Assembly (NCBI RefSeq): GCF_030246885.1
Contig: NZ_CP126739.1
Coordinates: 3,504,985-3,568,984 of the forward strand
DNA length: 64,000 bases
From: Microbacterium sp. zg-B185
GTDB taxonomy: Bacteria > Actinomycetota > Actinomycetes > Actinomycetales > Microbacteriaceae
Direction of reading: 5' to 3'
In this document: positions 43,415 through 51,974 of the stretch, piece by piece
How positions within the stretch are numbered: position 1 is the stretch's first letter
Layout: each line of letters starts with the position of its first letter
Notes under the pieces: model-generated
Databases searched by the model: none
What the model saw: the letters and a program-made list of their open reading frames with translations, nothing else
Told to the model about the DNA's origin: nothing
Translations under genes and position numbers: made by a program

Positions 43415-43926
43415 AACGGGGTGTCGTCGCCGTAGGCGCCAGGAGCGGCCCACGAGTCGCCGCCGCCCGCTGCGGCACCGGCGGCCGGAGCGGCCGGGGT
43501 GCCAGGGGTCGACCACGGCTCGTTGGAGACCTGGCCGCGGGACTGCTGTCCGCCGCCCGTGGAGGCTGCGCGCGTGACCTGCGCGGTCGCATAACGCAGC
43601 GAAGGACCGATCTCGTCGACCTCGAGCTCGATGGAAGTGCGCTTCTCGCCTTCCTTCGTCTCGTAGGAACGCTGCTTCAGGCGGCCGGTCGCGATGACAC
43701 GGGAACCCTTCGTGAGCGATCCTGCGACGTGCTCGGCGAACTCGCGCCAGACCGACGCGCGGAGGAACAGCGCTTCGCCGTCCTTCCACTCGTTCGCCTG
43801 ACGGTCGAAGTTGCGCGGCGTCGACGCGATCGTGAAGTTCGCGACGGGGAGTCCGCCCTGCGTGTAGCGCAGCTCGGGATCGGCCGTGAGGTTTCCCACG
43901 ACGGTGATGATCGTCTCGCCGGCCAT
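43411..43926 (-). CDS. ssb: Single-stranded DNA-binding protein
   Basis: A 171-residue SSB: OB-fold in residues 1-110 ([34 protein letters not shown], then [36 protein letters not shown]), a Gly/Ala/Pro-rich linker and the partner-binding tail ending GDDTPF. It is 5 bases after rpsF, as in most bacteria. Confidence 0.95.
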   Translation of the reverse strand: MAGETIITVVGNLTADPELRYTQGGLPVANFTIASTPRNFDRQANEWKDGEALFLRASVWREFAEHVAGSLTKGSRVIATGRLKQRSYETKEGEKRTSIELEVDEIGPSLRYATAQVTRAASTGGGQQSRGQVSNEPWSTPGTPAAPAAGAAAGGGDSWAAPGAYGDDTPF

Positions 43927-43931
43927 CGTCG

Positions 43932-44315
43932 CTACGCGTCCTGCTTGACGGGCTTCGCCGGGCGCGCCGCCTTGCGGGCCGCCTTCTCGTCGGCGCGCTG
44001 CTTCTCGGAGGCGATCATCGCGATCGCTTCCTCGGCGCGGAGGACCTTGGTGCGCATGATCTGCTCACTCAGGCCCAGCTGACGGTCGAGTTCCTGCGTG
44101 GCTGCGCTCGTCGCGGTGAAGCTGACGACGGCGTAGACGCCTTCGGTCTTCTTCTGGATCTCATACGCGAGACGACGGCGACCCCAAATGTCGACGTTGT
44201 CGATCGAGCCACCGTCTGCGGTGATGACCTTCAGGAACTTGTCGAGACTCGGAGCGACCATGCGCTCGTCGATCTCGGGCTGGAAGATGACCATGAGTTC
44301 GTACTGGTGCGTCAC
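43932..44315 (-). CDS. rpsF: 30S ribosomal protein S6
   Basis: A 127-residue S6 ([29 protein letters not shown], then [27 protein letters not shown]) with a Lys/Ala-rich tail. The start is GTG with a strong AAGGAGGTG site. It heads rpsF-ssb-rpsR-rplI. Confidence 0.96.
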   Translation of the reverse strand: MTHQYELMVIFQPEIDERMVAPSLDKFLKVITADGGSIDNVDIWGRRRLAYEIQKKTEGVYAVVSFTATSAATQELDRQLGLSEQIMRTKVLRAEEAIAMIASEKQRADEKAARKAARPAKPVKQDA

Positions 44316-44527
44316 TGACCCACCTCCTTCGGACTAGAACGGCTGCCGGGCATTTCCCGACAGCAGGAGGGTGTGTGCACGTGTCACGGGCTTCCGCGCA
44401 CTGGGGCGCCGCCGGACAACCTTCACAGTGTAGCGGATCGACGGACCGATCCTGAATCCGGACCCGCGGCGATGCGCGCGGACGCCGTGGTCGCGCCGCC
44501 TCGGCTGGCTGGCAGCAGCGCGCCCGG

Positions 44528-44576
44528 TAGCGTGAACGCCATGGACACGACGCCCTGCGCCGGATCGAACCGATGA
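44528..44576 (+). CDS. Possible leaderless mini-ORF coupled to the next gene
   Basis: ATG 44541 follows TAGCGT (44528-44533) by seven bases and encodes 11 residues (MDTTPCAGSNR). Its TGA overlaps the ATG of the downstream gene (ATGA at 44573-44576). The downstream gene has no ribosome binding site of its own, so translation may pass from the mini-ORF by coupling. The feature span includes the -10 box. Confidence 0.45.
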
Positions 44577-45787
44577 GCACACCGCGGGCATCGCTGTCCT
44601 TCGACCCAGGCCCCCTGGTGGAGCCGGTCGACGGAAACGCCGTGCGCGAACACGCGCAGCGGCTGGCGCACAGCGGCAGCGGGAGCGGTTCCGGGGCGCT
44701 CATCCCGGTCGTGATCGGCGGCGCCTTCGTCTTGATCTTCGGCAGCGTCTTCCTGACGGTGATCGGAACCATCGTCGGCTCGCTCGGATCCACCGGCAGC
44801 GAGGCCCCGTTCCTGATCTCGGCTTTCGTCGGCGTGCTGCCGACCATCCTCGTGCTGGCCGCGGCGGCGGTCGTGATCGTCCTGCTCGTGCGCGGTGGTC
44901 GGCGACGGAAGGAGCGCCGGTACCGCCTGGACCGCTTCGCGACCGCGAACGGGATGAGCTACCTGCCGACGCTGGCCGCACCCGCCCTGCCGGGCATGAT
45001 CTTCGGGGTCGGCAGAGCACGATCGGCCAGCGACCTGGTGCGCGGCGAGAGGCCGCGGTTCGTCGAGTTCGCGAACTACCAGTACACGACCGGGTCGGGC
45101 AAGAACCGCACCACCCACCGATGGGGATACGTCGCGATCAAGCTCGACGTGCCCCTGCCGCACATCGTGCTGGATGCCACGAGCAACAACGGGCTGTTCG
45201 GCTCCAACCTGCCGGCGACCTTCGACAAGGACCAGCGGCTGAGCCTGGAAGGCGACTTCGACCGGCACTTCTCGCTGTACTGCCCCGAGGGGTACGAACG
45301 CGACGCGCTGTACCTGTTCACGCCCGACATCATGGCGCGGTTCATCGACAACGCCGCCGCGCTGGACGTCGAGATCGTCGATGACTGGCTGTTCCTGTAC
45401 GGCAAGCGCGAGTTCTCCGGTCTGGACCCGGCCACATGGGCATGGCTGTTCTCGGTGGTCGGGGCGCTGCTGGACAAATTCGCGCAGTGGGCGCGATGGC
45501 GCGACGAAAGGCTGCGAGCGGATGCCGCGGGCTCGGCGCCGGGCGCGTTCCCGCTCGCGGACGGTGGCTTCGCCGAATCGTCGAGTCCGACCGCGGCATC
45601 CGCCGGTCCTGGCGCGCTGCCGTTCGCCCCGCCTGGCGGGCTGCTGCGTCCGCCGCCGGGCGTCGCCGCCCCCGGCCGACGGCTGACCCGCGGCGTCTCC
45701 TGGGTCTCGATCGTCGCTGTCGGCGGTGTGGTGCTGTTCTGGTTGCTCAGCCAGTCCGGAGTGCTGAGACTCTTGTTCTTCCGCTGA
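44573..45787 (+). CDS. DUF3137-like membrane protein of unknown function
   Basis: A 404-residue protein. Two helices near the N-terminus (GALIPVVIGGAFVLIFGSVFLTVIGTIVG; FVGVLPTILVLAAAAVVIVLLV) are followed by a soluble domain with FVEFANYQYTTGSGKNRTTHRWGYVAIKLDVPLPHIVLDA, and a low-complexity Ala/Pro tail with one C-terminal helix (WVSIVAVGGVVLFWLL). The middle domain resembles DUF3137-type proteins. Function unknown. Translation seems to depend on an overlapping short upstream frame. Confidence 0.7.
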   Translation: MSTPRASLSFDPGPLVEPVDGNAVREHAQRLAHSGSGSGSGALIPVVIGGAFVLIFGSVFLTVIGTIVGSLGSTGSEAPFLISAFVGVLPTILVLAAAAVVIVLLVRGGRRRKERRYRLDRFATANGMSYLPTLAAPALPGMIFGVGRARSASDLVRGERPRFVEFANYQYTTGSGKNRTTHRWGYVAIKLDVPLPHIVLDATSNNGLFGSNLPATFDKDQRLSLEGDFDRHFSLYCPEGYERDALYLFTPDIMARFIDNAAALDVEIVDDWLFLYGKREFSGLDPATWAWLFSVVGALLDKFAQWARWRDERLRADAAGSAPGAFPLADGGFAESSSPTAASAGPGALPFAPPGGLLRPPPGVAAPGRRLTRGVSWVSIVAVGGVVLFWLLSQSGVLRLLFFR

Positions 45788-45812
45788 GGTGTGAGACCAC
45801 GATCGCAGCCGC

Positions 45813-46442
45813 TCAGCGGCGCGTGCCCGCCAGCCATGCGCTGACCGGGCTGGTCAGCAGCACCAGGAACAGCGACCAGTAGCCGATCGCCGGAACGGTG
45901 ACCGCCAGCACGAGCGCCGCGGCGAACAGCGTCGACATCGTCACGGCCCCGATCATGCCGGCGCGCTGGTGGTCCTCCGCGATGGCGTGCAGTTCCGGCC
46001 GACGACGGATGTAGATCCGCGTGGCGAGCAGGACGAGGCTCGTCGCCAGCAGCGTGCCGATGTACAGCACCTTCTGAACCGGGTCGATCCCCAACTGGCC
46101 GACGACCGCCGTCGCCACCGGCAGCCAGACGATCGTGAGCATCCACGCCAGCGACAGCCACAGCAGCGGGACCGTGACGTGCTGAACCCGGTCGAACAGG
46201 CGGTGATGGATGATCCAGAAGATCGCGGTCAGCACGAAGCTGAGCACGAAACTGAACAGCTGCGGCCATTCGCCGACCAACCAGGTGCCGGCCGACATGC
46301 CGTCGTCGGACGCGTCGCCGATGCTCTCCATCAGCGGGAGGATCAGCAGGGTCATCGCGATCGCCACGACCGCGTCGGTGAAGCTCTTCAGCCGCTCGGC
46401 CGTCAACGGCTGACGCGGGGCATGACTGGTCTCGGCGCTCAC
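45813..46442 (-). CDS. TMEM175/DUF1211-like potassium channel
   Basis: A 209-residue protein with six helices. The first helix carries the family signature RLKSFTDAVVAIAMTLLILPL (canonical form RxxxFSDAVFAIAMTLL), which lines the pore of lysosomal and bacterial TMEM175 channels; the usual FSD is FTD here. WIIHHRLFDRV fits the third helix. GTG 46442 is preceded by CAGGAT with 6 bases between, a weak leaderless signal. The longer frame upstream is antisense to the CCA gene and non-coding. Confidence 0.8.
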   Translation of the reverse strand: MSAETSHAPRQPLTAERLKSFTDAVVAIAMTLLILPLMESIGDASDDGMSAGTWLVGEWPQLFSFVLSFVLTAIFWIIHHRLFDRVQHVTVPLLWLSLAWMLTIVWLPVATAVVGQLGIDPVQKVLYIGTLLATSLVLLATRIYIRRRPELHAIAEDHQRAGMIGAVTMSTLFAAALVLAVTVPAIGYWSLFLVLLTSPVSAWLAGTRR

Positions 46443-46555
46443 TCGGCCATCCTGGCCGGAGGATGGCCGCTTCGCCAATCGCGCCGTTTCCCACACCGTG
46501 CGGGTGTGCCGCCGGCGGCGGACCGCGCCGACCCGACGGGACGTTCGCGAACCGA

Positions 46556-48001
46556 TCAGTCCTGCTCGGCCCACCACGCGCGCAAGCGCTGTTCGGCTGC
46601 GCCCTCGTCCAGGACGCCTTCGTCCAGCCGTAGATCCAGCAGGTACCGGTACGCCATGCCCACCTGGGGTCCGGGACGGATCCCGAGCACCTCCTGGATG
46701 CGATTGCCGTCCAGCGCCGGGCGCATCGCGTTGAGCTCTTCCTGCTCGGCGAGCTCGGAGATGCGCCGCTCGATGTCGTCGTAGGCTCCTGCCAGCCGCC
46801 CGGCCTTGCGCTTGTTGCGCGTGGTCACGTCGGCGCGAGTCAGGATGTGCAGCCGTTCGAGTTCCGGCCCGGCATCGCGGACGTACCGCCGCACCGCGGA
46901 GTCGGTCCAGGCGCCTTCGGCGTATCCGAAGAAGCGCAGGTGCTGCTCGATCAGCTGGGTGACCGAGCCGATCGTGTCGGAGTCGAACCGCAGCGCCTGC
47001 AAGCGCTTGCGGGCCAGGCGCGCGCCCTTCAGATCGTGGTGGTGGAAGGTCACGCCACCCCCGGCCTCGAGGCGCCGGGTCGCGGGTTTGCCGATGTCGT
47101 GCAGCAGCGCCGCCAGCCGCAGCAGCACATCGGGATCGGCATCCGGAGTGCGCGCCCGCTCGAGGTCGATCGTCTGGCGCAGCACCGTCAGCGAGTGCTC
47201 GTAGACGTCCTTGTGGTGGTGGTGCTCGTCGATCTCCAGGCGAAGCGCGGGCACCTCGGGCAGGAACTGGTCCATCAGCCCGGTCTCGACCAGCAGGCGG
47301 ATTCCGCGCACCGGGTCGTCGGTCTGCAGCAGCCGCACCAACTCGCCTTGGATGCGCTCCGGGCTGACGATGGACAGCGTCTCGCGCAGCTGCGCCATCG
47401 CCTCGACCGTGGCCGGGTCCACGTCGAATCCGAGTTGCGCGGAGAAGCGCGCGGCGCGGAGCATGCGCAGCGGATCGTCCCCGAAGCTGACCTGCGGGTC
47501 GGCGGGCGTGCGCAGGCGGCGGGCCAGGAGATCCTCGACACCGCCGGTCGGGTCGACGAGCGTGCGCCCGGGGATGCGCAATGCCATCGCGTTGACGGTG
47601 AAGTCGCGGCGGGCGAGGTCGCCCTCCAGCGTGTCGCCGAACTCGACGGTGGGCTTGCGGGTGACCCCGTCGTAGCTGTCCGCGCGGTAAGTGGTGACTT
47701 CCACCTGCTCGACGACGCCCCTGCTCGGGTCGCGGACGCGTGCACCGATGGTGCCGAACTCGCGGCCGACGTCCCACTGCGCGGTGCTGATCGGCTTGAT
47801 GATCCGGAGGATCTCGTCGGCGCGCGCATCCGTGGTGAAGTCGAGGTCGTGCGTCCGGCGGCCCAGCAGGGCGTCCCGGACCGGCCCGCCCACGATGGAA
47901 AGCTCATGACCGGCGTCCGCGAACGCCGCTCCGAGCGCCGCGACGACCGGCGACTCGGCGAGCGCACCCAGGCGCGCCACACCATCGGCCATGTTGAGCA
48001 T
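46556..48001 (-). CDS. CCA tRNA nucleotidyltransferase
   Basis: A 481-residue enzyme that adds or repairs the 3'-CCA of tRNAs. The polymerase head has GGPVRDALLGRRTHDLDFTTDA (GG motif and metal-binding DxD) and TYRADSYDGVTRKPTVEFGDTLEGDLARRDFTVNAMAL. An HD domain follows (LRLAALLHDIGKPATRRLE, FHHHDLKGARLARKRLQAL). ATG 48001 lies six bases after TAGGCT, a leaderless start. It is often near murJ and trx genes in actinobacteria, as here. Confidence 0.93.
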   Translation of the reverse strand: MLNMADGVARLGALAESPVVAALGAAFADAGHELSIVGGPVRDALLGRRTHDLDFTTDARADEILRIIKPISTAQWDVGREFGTIGARVRDPSRGVVEQVEVTTYRADSYDGVTRKPTVEFGDTLEGDLARRDFTVNAMALRIPGRTLVDPTGGVEDLLARRLRTPADPQVSFGDDPLRMLRAARFSAQLGFDVDPATVEAMAQLRETLSIVSPERIQGELVRLLQTDDPVRGIRLLVETGLMDQFLPEVPALRLEIDEHHHHKDVYEHSLTVLRQTIDLERARTPDADPDVLLRLAALLHDIGKPATRRLEAGGGVTFHHHDLKGARLARKRLQALRFDSDTIGSVTQLIEQHLRFFGYAEGAWTDSAVRRYVRDAGPELERLHILTRADVTTRNKRKAGRLAGAYDDIERRISELAEQEELNAMRPALDGNRIQEVLGIRPGPQVGMAYRYLLDLRLDEGVLDEGAAEQRLRAWWAEQD

Positions 48002-48074
48002 GTATCGAGCCTAGAGCCGAGGCGGATCAATGCGTGCCCCAGCACGCGTTGATGCGCCTCCGGCTCTGGATCGA

Positions 48075-48100
48075 GTCTCGATACGCTCGCGCTACTCGAC
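48075..48100. repeat. Shortened palindromic element
   Basis: GTCTCGATACGCTCGCGCTACTCGAC keeps the outer arms of the 59.5-60.5 kb repeat family but has a short central stem. It lies between the methyltransferase stop and the CCA gene start. Confidence 0.65.
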
Positions 48101-48116
48101 GTGCGCGAGCGCGCCG

Positions 48117-49643
48117 CTAGTCACCGAAGCGCAGGAACCCCGTGAACAGCAGCTCGCGCACCGCGGGGAGCAGCTCGCTGCGCAGCTCGTCCGCGTCCAC
48201 CTCGAGCAAGGATGCGATCGCGTCCACCAGCACGCCTACGGGCAGGTCGCCGTCGGAGGCGCCGACCAGGGCGGCCAGGCCGGGATCCACCGGCACGGTC
48301 CGCGCGAAACCGGCGCCCTGCCGCAGCTCCAGGACGCTCGGCGACTCGACGCCGGGAAGGTGATGGCGCGCTTCGGTGACATCCGAGGCGACGACCAGCA
48401 CCGCTGCGGCGAGCCCGTCGTCGTCCAGGCGCACCAGCCGGTCATGGGCAGCCAGCGCGTCGGCGTAGTGCGAGCCGAGCGCCGTGCGCGGGTCGAGCGC
48501 CTGCGGGATCCGCTCGTACCGGGCCAGCGTCGGATCGCCCGCCACCGGACGCCGGAGCAGGACGTACCCGAAGCCGACCTCGGTCACCCCGCGTGCGGCG
48601 AAGTCGTCCAGCCAGGCGTCCACGAGCGCCGCGAACGCCGGCGTGCCCGGCACCGTGCCTCCGTCTCGGATCCACAGCTCCGCGTACGAGAGCGGGTCAA
48701 GCGCCTCGCGCTCCACGATCCAGGCATCCAGCGGCACAGCGGAAGCCTCCACCCAGGCTCGGACGCGATCCAGGCCGGTCGCGCCGTCCCGGCTCTCCCA
48801 ATTGCCCAGCAGCTGAGCGACACCGCCCGGCTCCAGGTGCGCGCCCACGCCGCCGACGACTGCGGCCACCAGGTCATCGCCCTGCATTCCGCCGTCGCGG
48901 TACTCGTACGCCGGAACGCCGGCGACACGGGGGGTGATCACGAACGGCGGATTCGACACGATCCGGTCGAAGCGTTCCCCCGCAACCGGTTCGAAGAGGG
49001 AACCGCTGCGCGTCCGGATGCCGGAGACGTCGTTGAGCAGCGCGTTCAGGCGGGTGAACCGCAGGGCGGCCTCGGACACGTCGGTCGCGACGACCTCGGC
49101 CACGTCGCGACGGGCGCGCAGCGCCTGGATGCCGCATCCGGTGCCGACGTCCAGGCCGCGGGCGACCGGGGTGGGCAGCTGAAGGCCGGCCAGGGAGAGG
49201 GATGCCCCGCCGACGCCGAGCACGTGATCCTCCGGCAGCGGGCCGCCGAGCGCGGCCTCGTCCAAGTCGCTGGCGATCCACCATTGCCCCGATCCGCGAT
49301 CGTCGGCGTAGGCCTGCGGTCGGATGATCGCGCGCGGCCGCACCACGTCGCCCTCCCGCCGGACCAGTCCGAGCCGGGCCAGCCCGTCCGGCCCGGTGCG
49401 CGGCAGCGCCAGGCGCACGGACGCGGCCGGCTGCGGCATCCCGAGCACGAGCAGTCGGCCCAGGACGGCGAGAGGATCGGCGCGCGCCCCGAGCTGCCGA
49501 TCGGCCGGACCGCGCAGGCCGCGGGCGATCGCGGTGTCCGCCACCGCACCCCAGGCCGCGCGCAGGGCGTCGGAGGTGAATCCGGCATCATTCAGATCGG
49601 ACGCCAGGGCGCGGCACAACAGCGGATCGGGTTCGGCAAGCAC
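48117..49643 (-). CDS. DUF7059 plus class I SAM methyltransferase
   Basis: A 508-residue protein from GTG 49643. The first roughly 150 residues are an actinobacterial helical domain (DUF7059-type) and the centre is a PrmC/HemK-like methyltransferase with GLDVGTGCGIQALRAR (SAM loop), ATDVSEAALRFTRLNAL and RIVSNPPFVITPR, whose NPPF motif marks methylation of an amide or amino group. The last 150 residues are a winged-helix-like tail. Substrate not known; ribosomal protein or rRNA is likely from the NPPF type. Frames upstream of the GTG overlap the next gene's promoter. Confidence 0.82.
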   Translation of the reverse strand: MLAEPDPLLCRALASDLNDAGFTSDALRAAWGAVADTAIARGLRGPADRQLGARADPLAVLGRLLVLGMPQPAASVRLALPRTGPDGLARLGLVRREGDVVRPRAIIRPQAYADDRGSGQWWIASDLDEAALGGPLPEDHVLGVGGASLSLAGLQLPTPVARGLDVGTGCGIQALRARRDVAEVVATDVSEAALRFTRLNALLNDVSGIRTRSGSLFEPVAGERFDRIVSNPPFVITPRVAGVPAYEYRDGGMQGDDLVAAVVGGVGAHLEPGGVAQLLGNWESRDGATGLDRVRAWVEASAVPLDAWIVEREALDPLSYAELWIRDGGTVPGTPAFAALVDAWLDDFAARGVTEVGFGYVLLRRPVAGDPTLARYERIPQALDPRTALGSHYADALAAHDRLVRLDDDGLAAAVLVVASDVTEARHHLPGVESPSVLELRQGAGFARTVPVDPGLAALVGASDGDLPVGVLVDAIASLLEVDADELRSELLPAVRELLFTGFLRFGD

Positions 49644-49733
49644 CGGTCCATTCAACCCCGTGCCGGCGGACCCGCCGGCCCCCGGCGCCCGGCCGCGCGG
49701 GCGCGGTACCGGGCCCTCGGCGGCTCGGACCGT

Positions 49734-49784
49734 AGAATCGCACCTGATCGTGCGGTCATGAATCGCACAGGAGACAAATCCCAC
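49734..49784 (+). promoter_or_regulatory. Promoter and RBS for the DUF6049 gene
   Basis: TAGAAT at 49734-49739 is a good -10 box, predicting a start near 49746. CAGGAG (49769-49774) precedes ATG 49785 by about 10 bases. A further in-frame ATG at 49758 has no such site. Confidence 0.5.
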
Positions 49785-51974
49785 ATGACCGTCACCTCCC
49801 CGCCCTCGGGACTCAGCGTCTTGCGACGCGGGTTCCGCGCACGCCTCCGCGCCGCCATCGCCATCGCCGCGCTGTCCGCGATCGGTCTGCCGCTGGGCAC
49901 CGCGGCGGCGGTCGCCGCCCCGCCGAGCCCGGTATCGACCTCGCCGTCGCCCTCACCGACCCCCCAGCCGCCCACCGGGGTGGTCGAGTTCACACTCTCG
50001 CCCGTCGCCAACGGCATCGTGCGGCCGGGCGAGGGACTCGCGGTGTCGGTCACGGTGCAGAACGGGACGGATGCCGCCACCGAAGCGGCCGCCGTCACGC
50101 TGTCGCTGGGCTCCACGCCGTTGCCGGATCGGGCGGCGCTGAGCACCTGGCTGAACGCCCGCACCACCGACGTGGAACTGATCCCCGTGGGCGCGACGAC
50201 GCTGGAGGCCGTGCTCCCGGGTGCAGAGCTGATCAACGGCATCCTCATCGCGCCGGGCGATCCGGTGCTCACCGCCCGCGCGCCGGGGGTATACCCGCTG
50301 TCTGCGACGTACGAGACGCCCACCGGTCGCGTGCAATCCACGAGCGCCATGATCGTACCGGCGGAGAACCCGGCAGCCGTCGGCCTGGGCATCGTCGTGC
50401 CCATCACAGCCGGCGCCAGCGCCGAAGGCATCCTGACCGCGGAGGATCTGACCGCGCTGACCTCCGCCGCCGGTTCGCTGACCAGTCAGCTGGACGCCGT
50501 CGACGGCACCACCGCCATCCTCGCCGTCGACCCGGCGATTCCCGCCGCCATCCGCGTCCTCGGCGCTGCCGCGCCGACCAGCGCGCTCGCATGGCTGGCT
50601 CGGCTCGAAACGCTGCCGAACTCCCGCTTCGCACTGCAGTTCGGCGACGCCGACGTCGCCGCCCAGCTGCAGACCGGTCTCGCGCGACCGCTGCAACCCG
50701 CCTCGCTGCAGGCCTACATCGACCCCGCGAACTTCGTCCCGGTCGCCAACGCAACGCCCACCCCGACCCCGACCCCGACGCCGACACCGACACCGACCGG
50801 CGATCCGGATGCGCCGGCCTACCCGGACACCGCGGAGCTGCTGGGCATCGGCGGGGCACGACCCGGGGTCTACTGGCCGGCCACCGGCACCGCGACGCCT
50901 GAGGTCGTGGCGACTCTGGGGTCGCTCGTGGTCGATGACCGGGACGCCCTCACACTGGTGCCCTCCACCTCCACCCAGGCCGGCGCGACGGGAGCGACGG
51001 TGCCGGGTCGCGCCATCGCCGGCGACGCCGACCTGCTCGTCTACGACGCCGATGTGTCCCGGGCACTGCACGACGCGTCCGTGCTGGAAGAGACCGCGCT
51101 GCGGGGCGCGCCGCTGACCGCGGCGACGGCGTTCCTCTCCTTCGCGACCGCGGAGGCTGACGGGCAGCCGATCGTCGTGACCGTGGACCGCGACCTCGAT
51201 CGCTCCCGCGTCGGCCTGCGCACCGCGATCACCTCCGCCACCCAGGCTCCCGGGGTGACCCCGATGACTCTCGGCGGCGTCGCCACGAGACTCCCCGCGG
51301 CGGTGGAGGTCGCGGCCGCGGCCGCTGATCAGGCGCGGGTGGACGCGGCATCCGCGCTGATCTCCGGCGAGAGTCAGCTGAACCGCTTCGCCACGATCCT
51401 CGAGGACCCGACGCAGATCACCGGACCCGAGCGGGCCGAGATCCTGCAGCTTCTCGGCCTGGCGTGGCTGCCCGAGACCGCGCTGTGGCAGGAGGCCGTC
51501 GCGGCGCAGTACACGGCGACGGCGACCACCCTGGACAGCGTCGGCATCCTCCCGCCGAGTCCGATCAACCTCTTCAGTGCGGGGGCGCCGATCCCGATCT
51601 GGGTCCGCAACGACCTGCCGTACCCGGTCGAGGTGGTGCTCTACGCGACCCCGGATGATCTTCGCCTCGAAGTCGCCACGGCCACAGAGGCGACGGCGGG
51701 AGCGCAGAGCAACACGCGCGTGCAGGTGCCCGTACAGGCTCGCGTCGGCAACGGCGACGTCACGGTCCAACTGCAGCTGCGCAGCCGCACCCTGGAGCCC
51801 ATCGGCGCTCCACAGGCGGTGGACGTGAACGTCCGAGCCGACTGGGAGGGCGTGGGCATCGTCATCCTGTCGGTGCTCGTCGGCGGGTTCATCCTGCTCG
51901 GCATCGTGCGCACCGTGCTGCGGCTGCGTTCGCGTCGCACGCGACGTGCGCAGGCGCACGAGGAGACCTCATGA
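49785..51974 (+). CDS. DUF6049 family cell-envelope protein
   Basis: A 729-residue protein. An N-terminal hydrophobic signal (LRAAIAIAALSAIGLPLGTAAAVAAP) leads to a large exported region with a Thr-Pro dipeptide linker at about 325-340, and a single helix near the C-terminus (VGIVILSVLVGGFILLGIVRTVL) with a basic cytoplasmic tail. DUF6049 genes sit directly before murJ in many actinobacteria, and here the stop overlaps the murJ start by 4 bases. A role with MurJ in envelope assembly is inferred. Confidence 0.85.
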   Translation: MTVTSPPSGLSVLRRGFRARLRAAIAIAALSAIGLPLGTAAAVAAPPSPVSTSPSPSPTPQPPTGVVEFTLSPVANGIVRPGEGLAVSVTVQNGTDAATEAAAVTLSLGSTPLPDRAALSTWLNARTTDVELIPVGATTLEAVLPGAELINGILIAPGDPVLTARAPGVYPLSATYETPTGRVQSTSAMIVPAENPAAVGLGIVVPITAGASAEGILTAEDLTALTSAAGSLTSQLDAVDGTTAILAVDPAIPAAIRVLGAAAPTSALAWLARLETLPNSRFALQFGDADVAAQLQTGLARPLQPASLQAYIDPANFVPVANATPTPTPTPTPTPTPTGDPDAPAYPDTAELLGIGGARPGVYWPATGTATPEVVATLGSLVVDDRDALTLVPSTSTQAGATGATVPGRAIAGDADLLVYDADVSRALHDASVLEETALRGAPLTAATAFLSFATAEADGQPIVVTVDRDLDRSRVGLRTAITSATQAPGVTPMTLGGVATRLPAAVEVAAAAADQARVDAASALISGESQLNRFATILEDPTQITGPERAEILQLLGLAWLPETALWQEAVAAQYTATATTLDSVGILPPSPINLFSAGAPIPIWVRNDLPYPVEVVLYATPDDLRLEVATATEATAGAQSNTRVQVPVQARVGNGDVTVQLQLRSRTLEPIGAPQAVDVNVRADWEGVGIVILSVLVGGFILLGIVRTVLRLRSRRTRRAQAHEETS

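Noticed and set aside
48030..49784. A 1314-residue open frame ending in the DUF6049 protein
   Set aside because: Its first part is the antisense of the methyltransferase gene; the signal peptide and RBS place the start at 49785.
50753..50800. Tandem DNA repeat in the DUF6049 gene
   Set aside because: It encodes a Thr-Pro linker; simple coding low complexity explains it.
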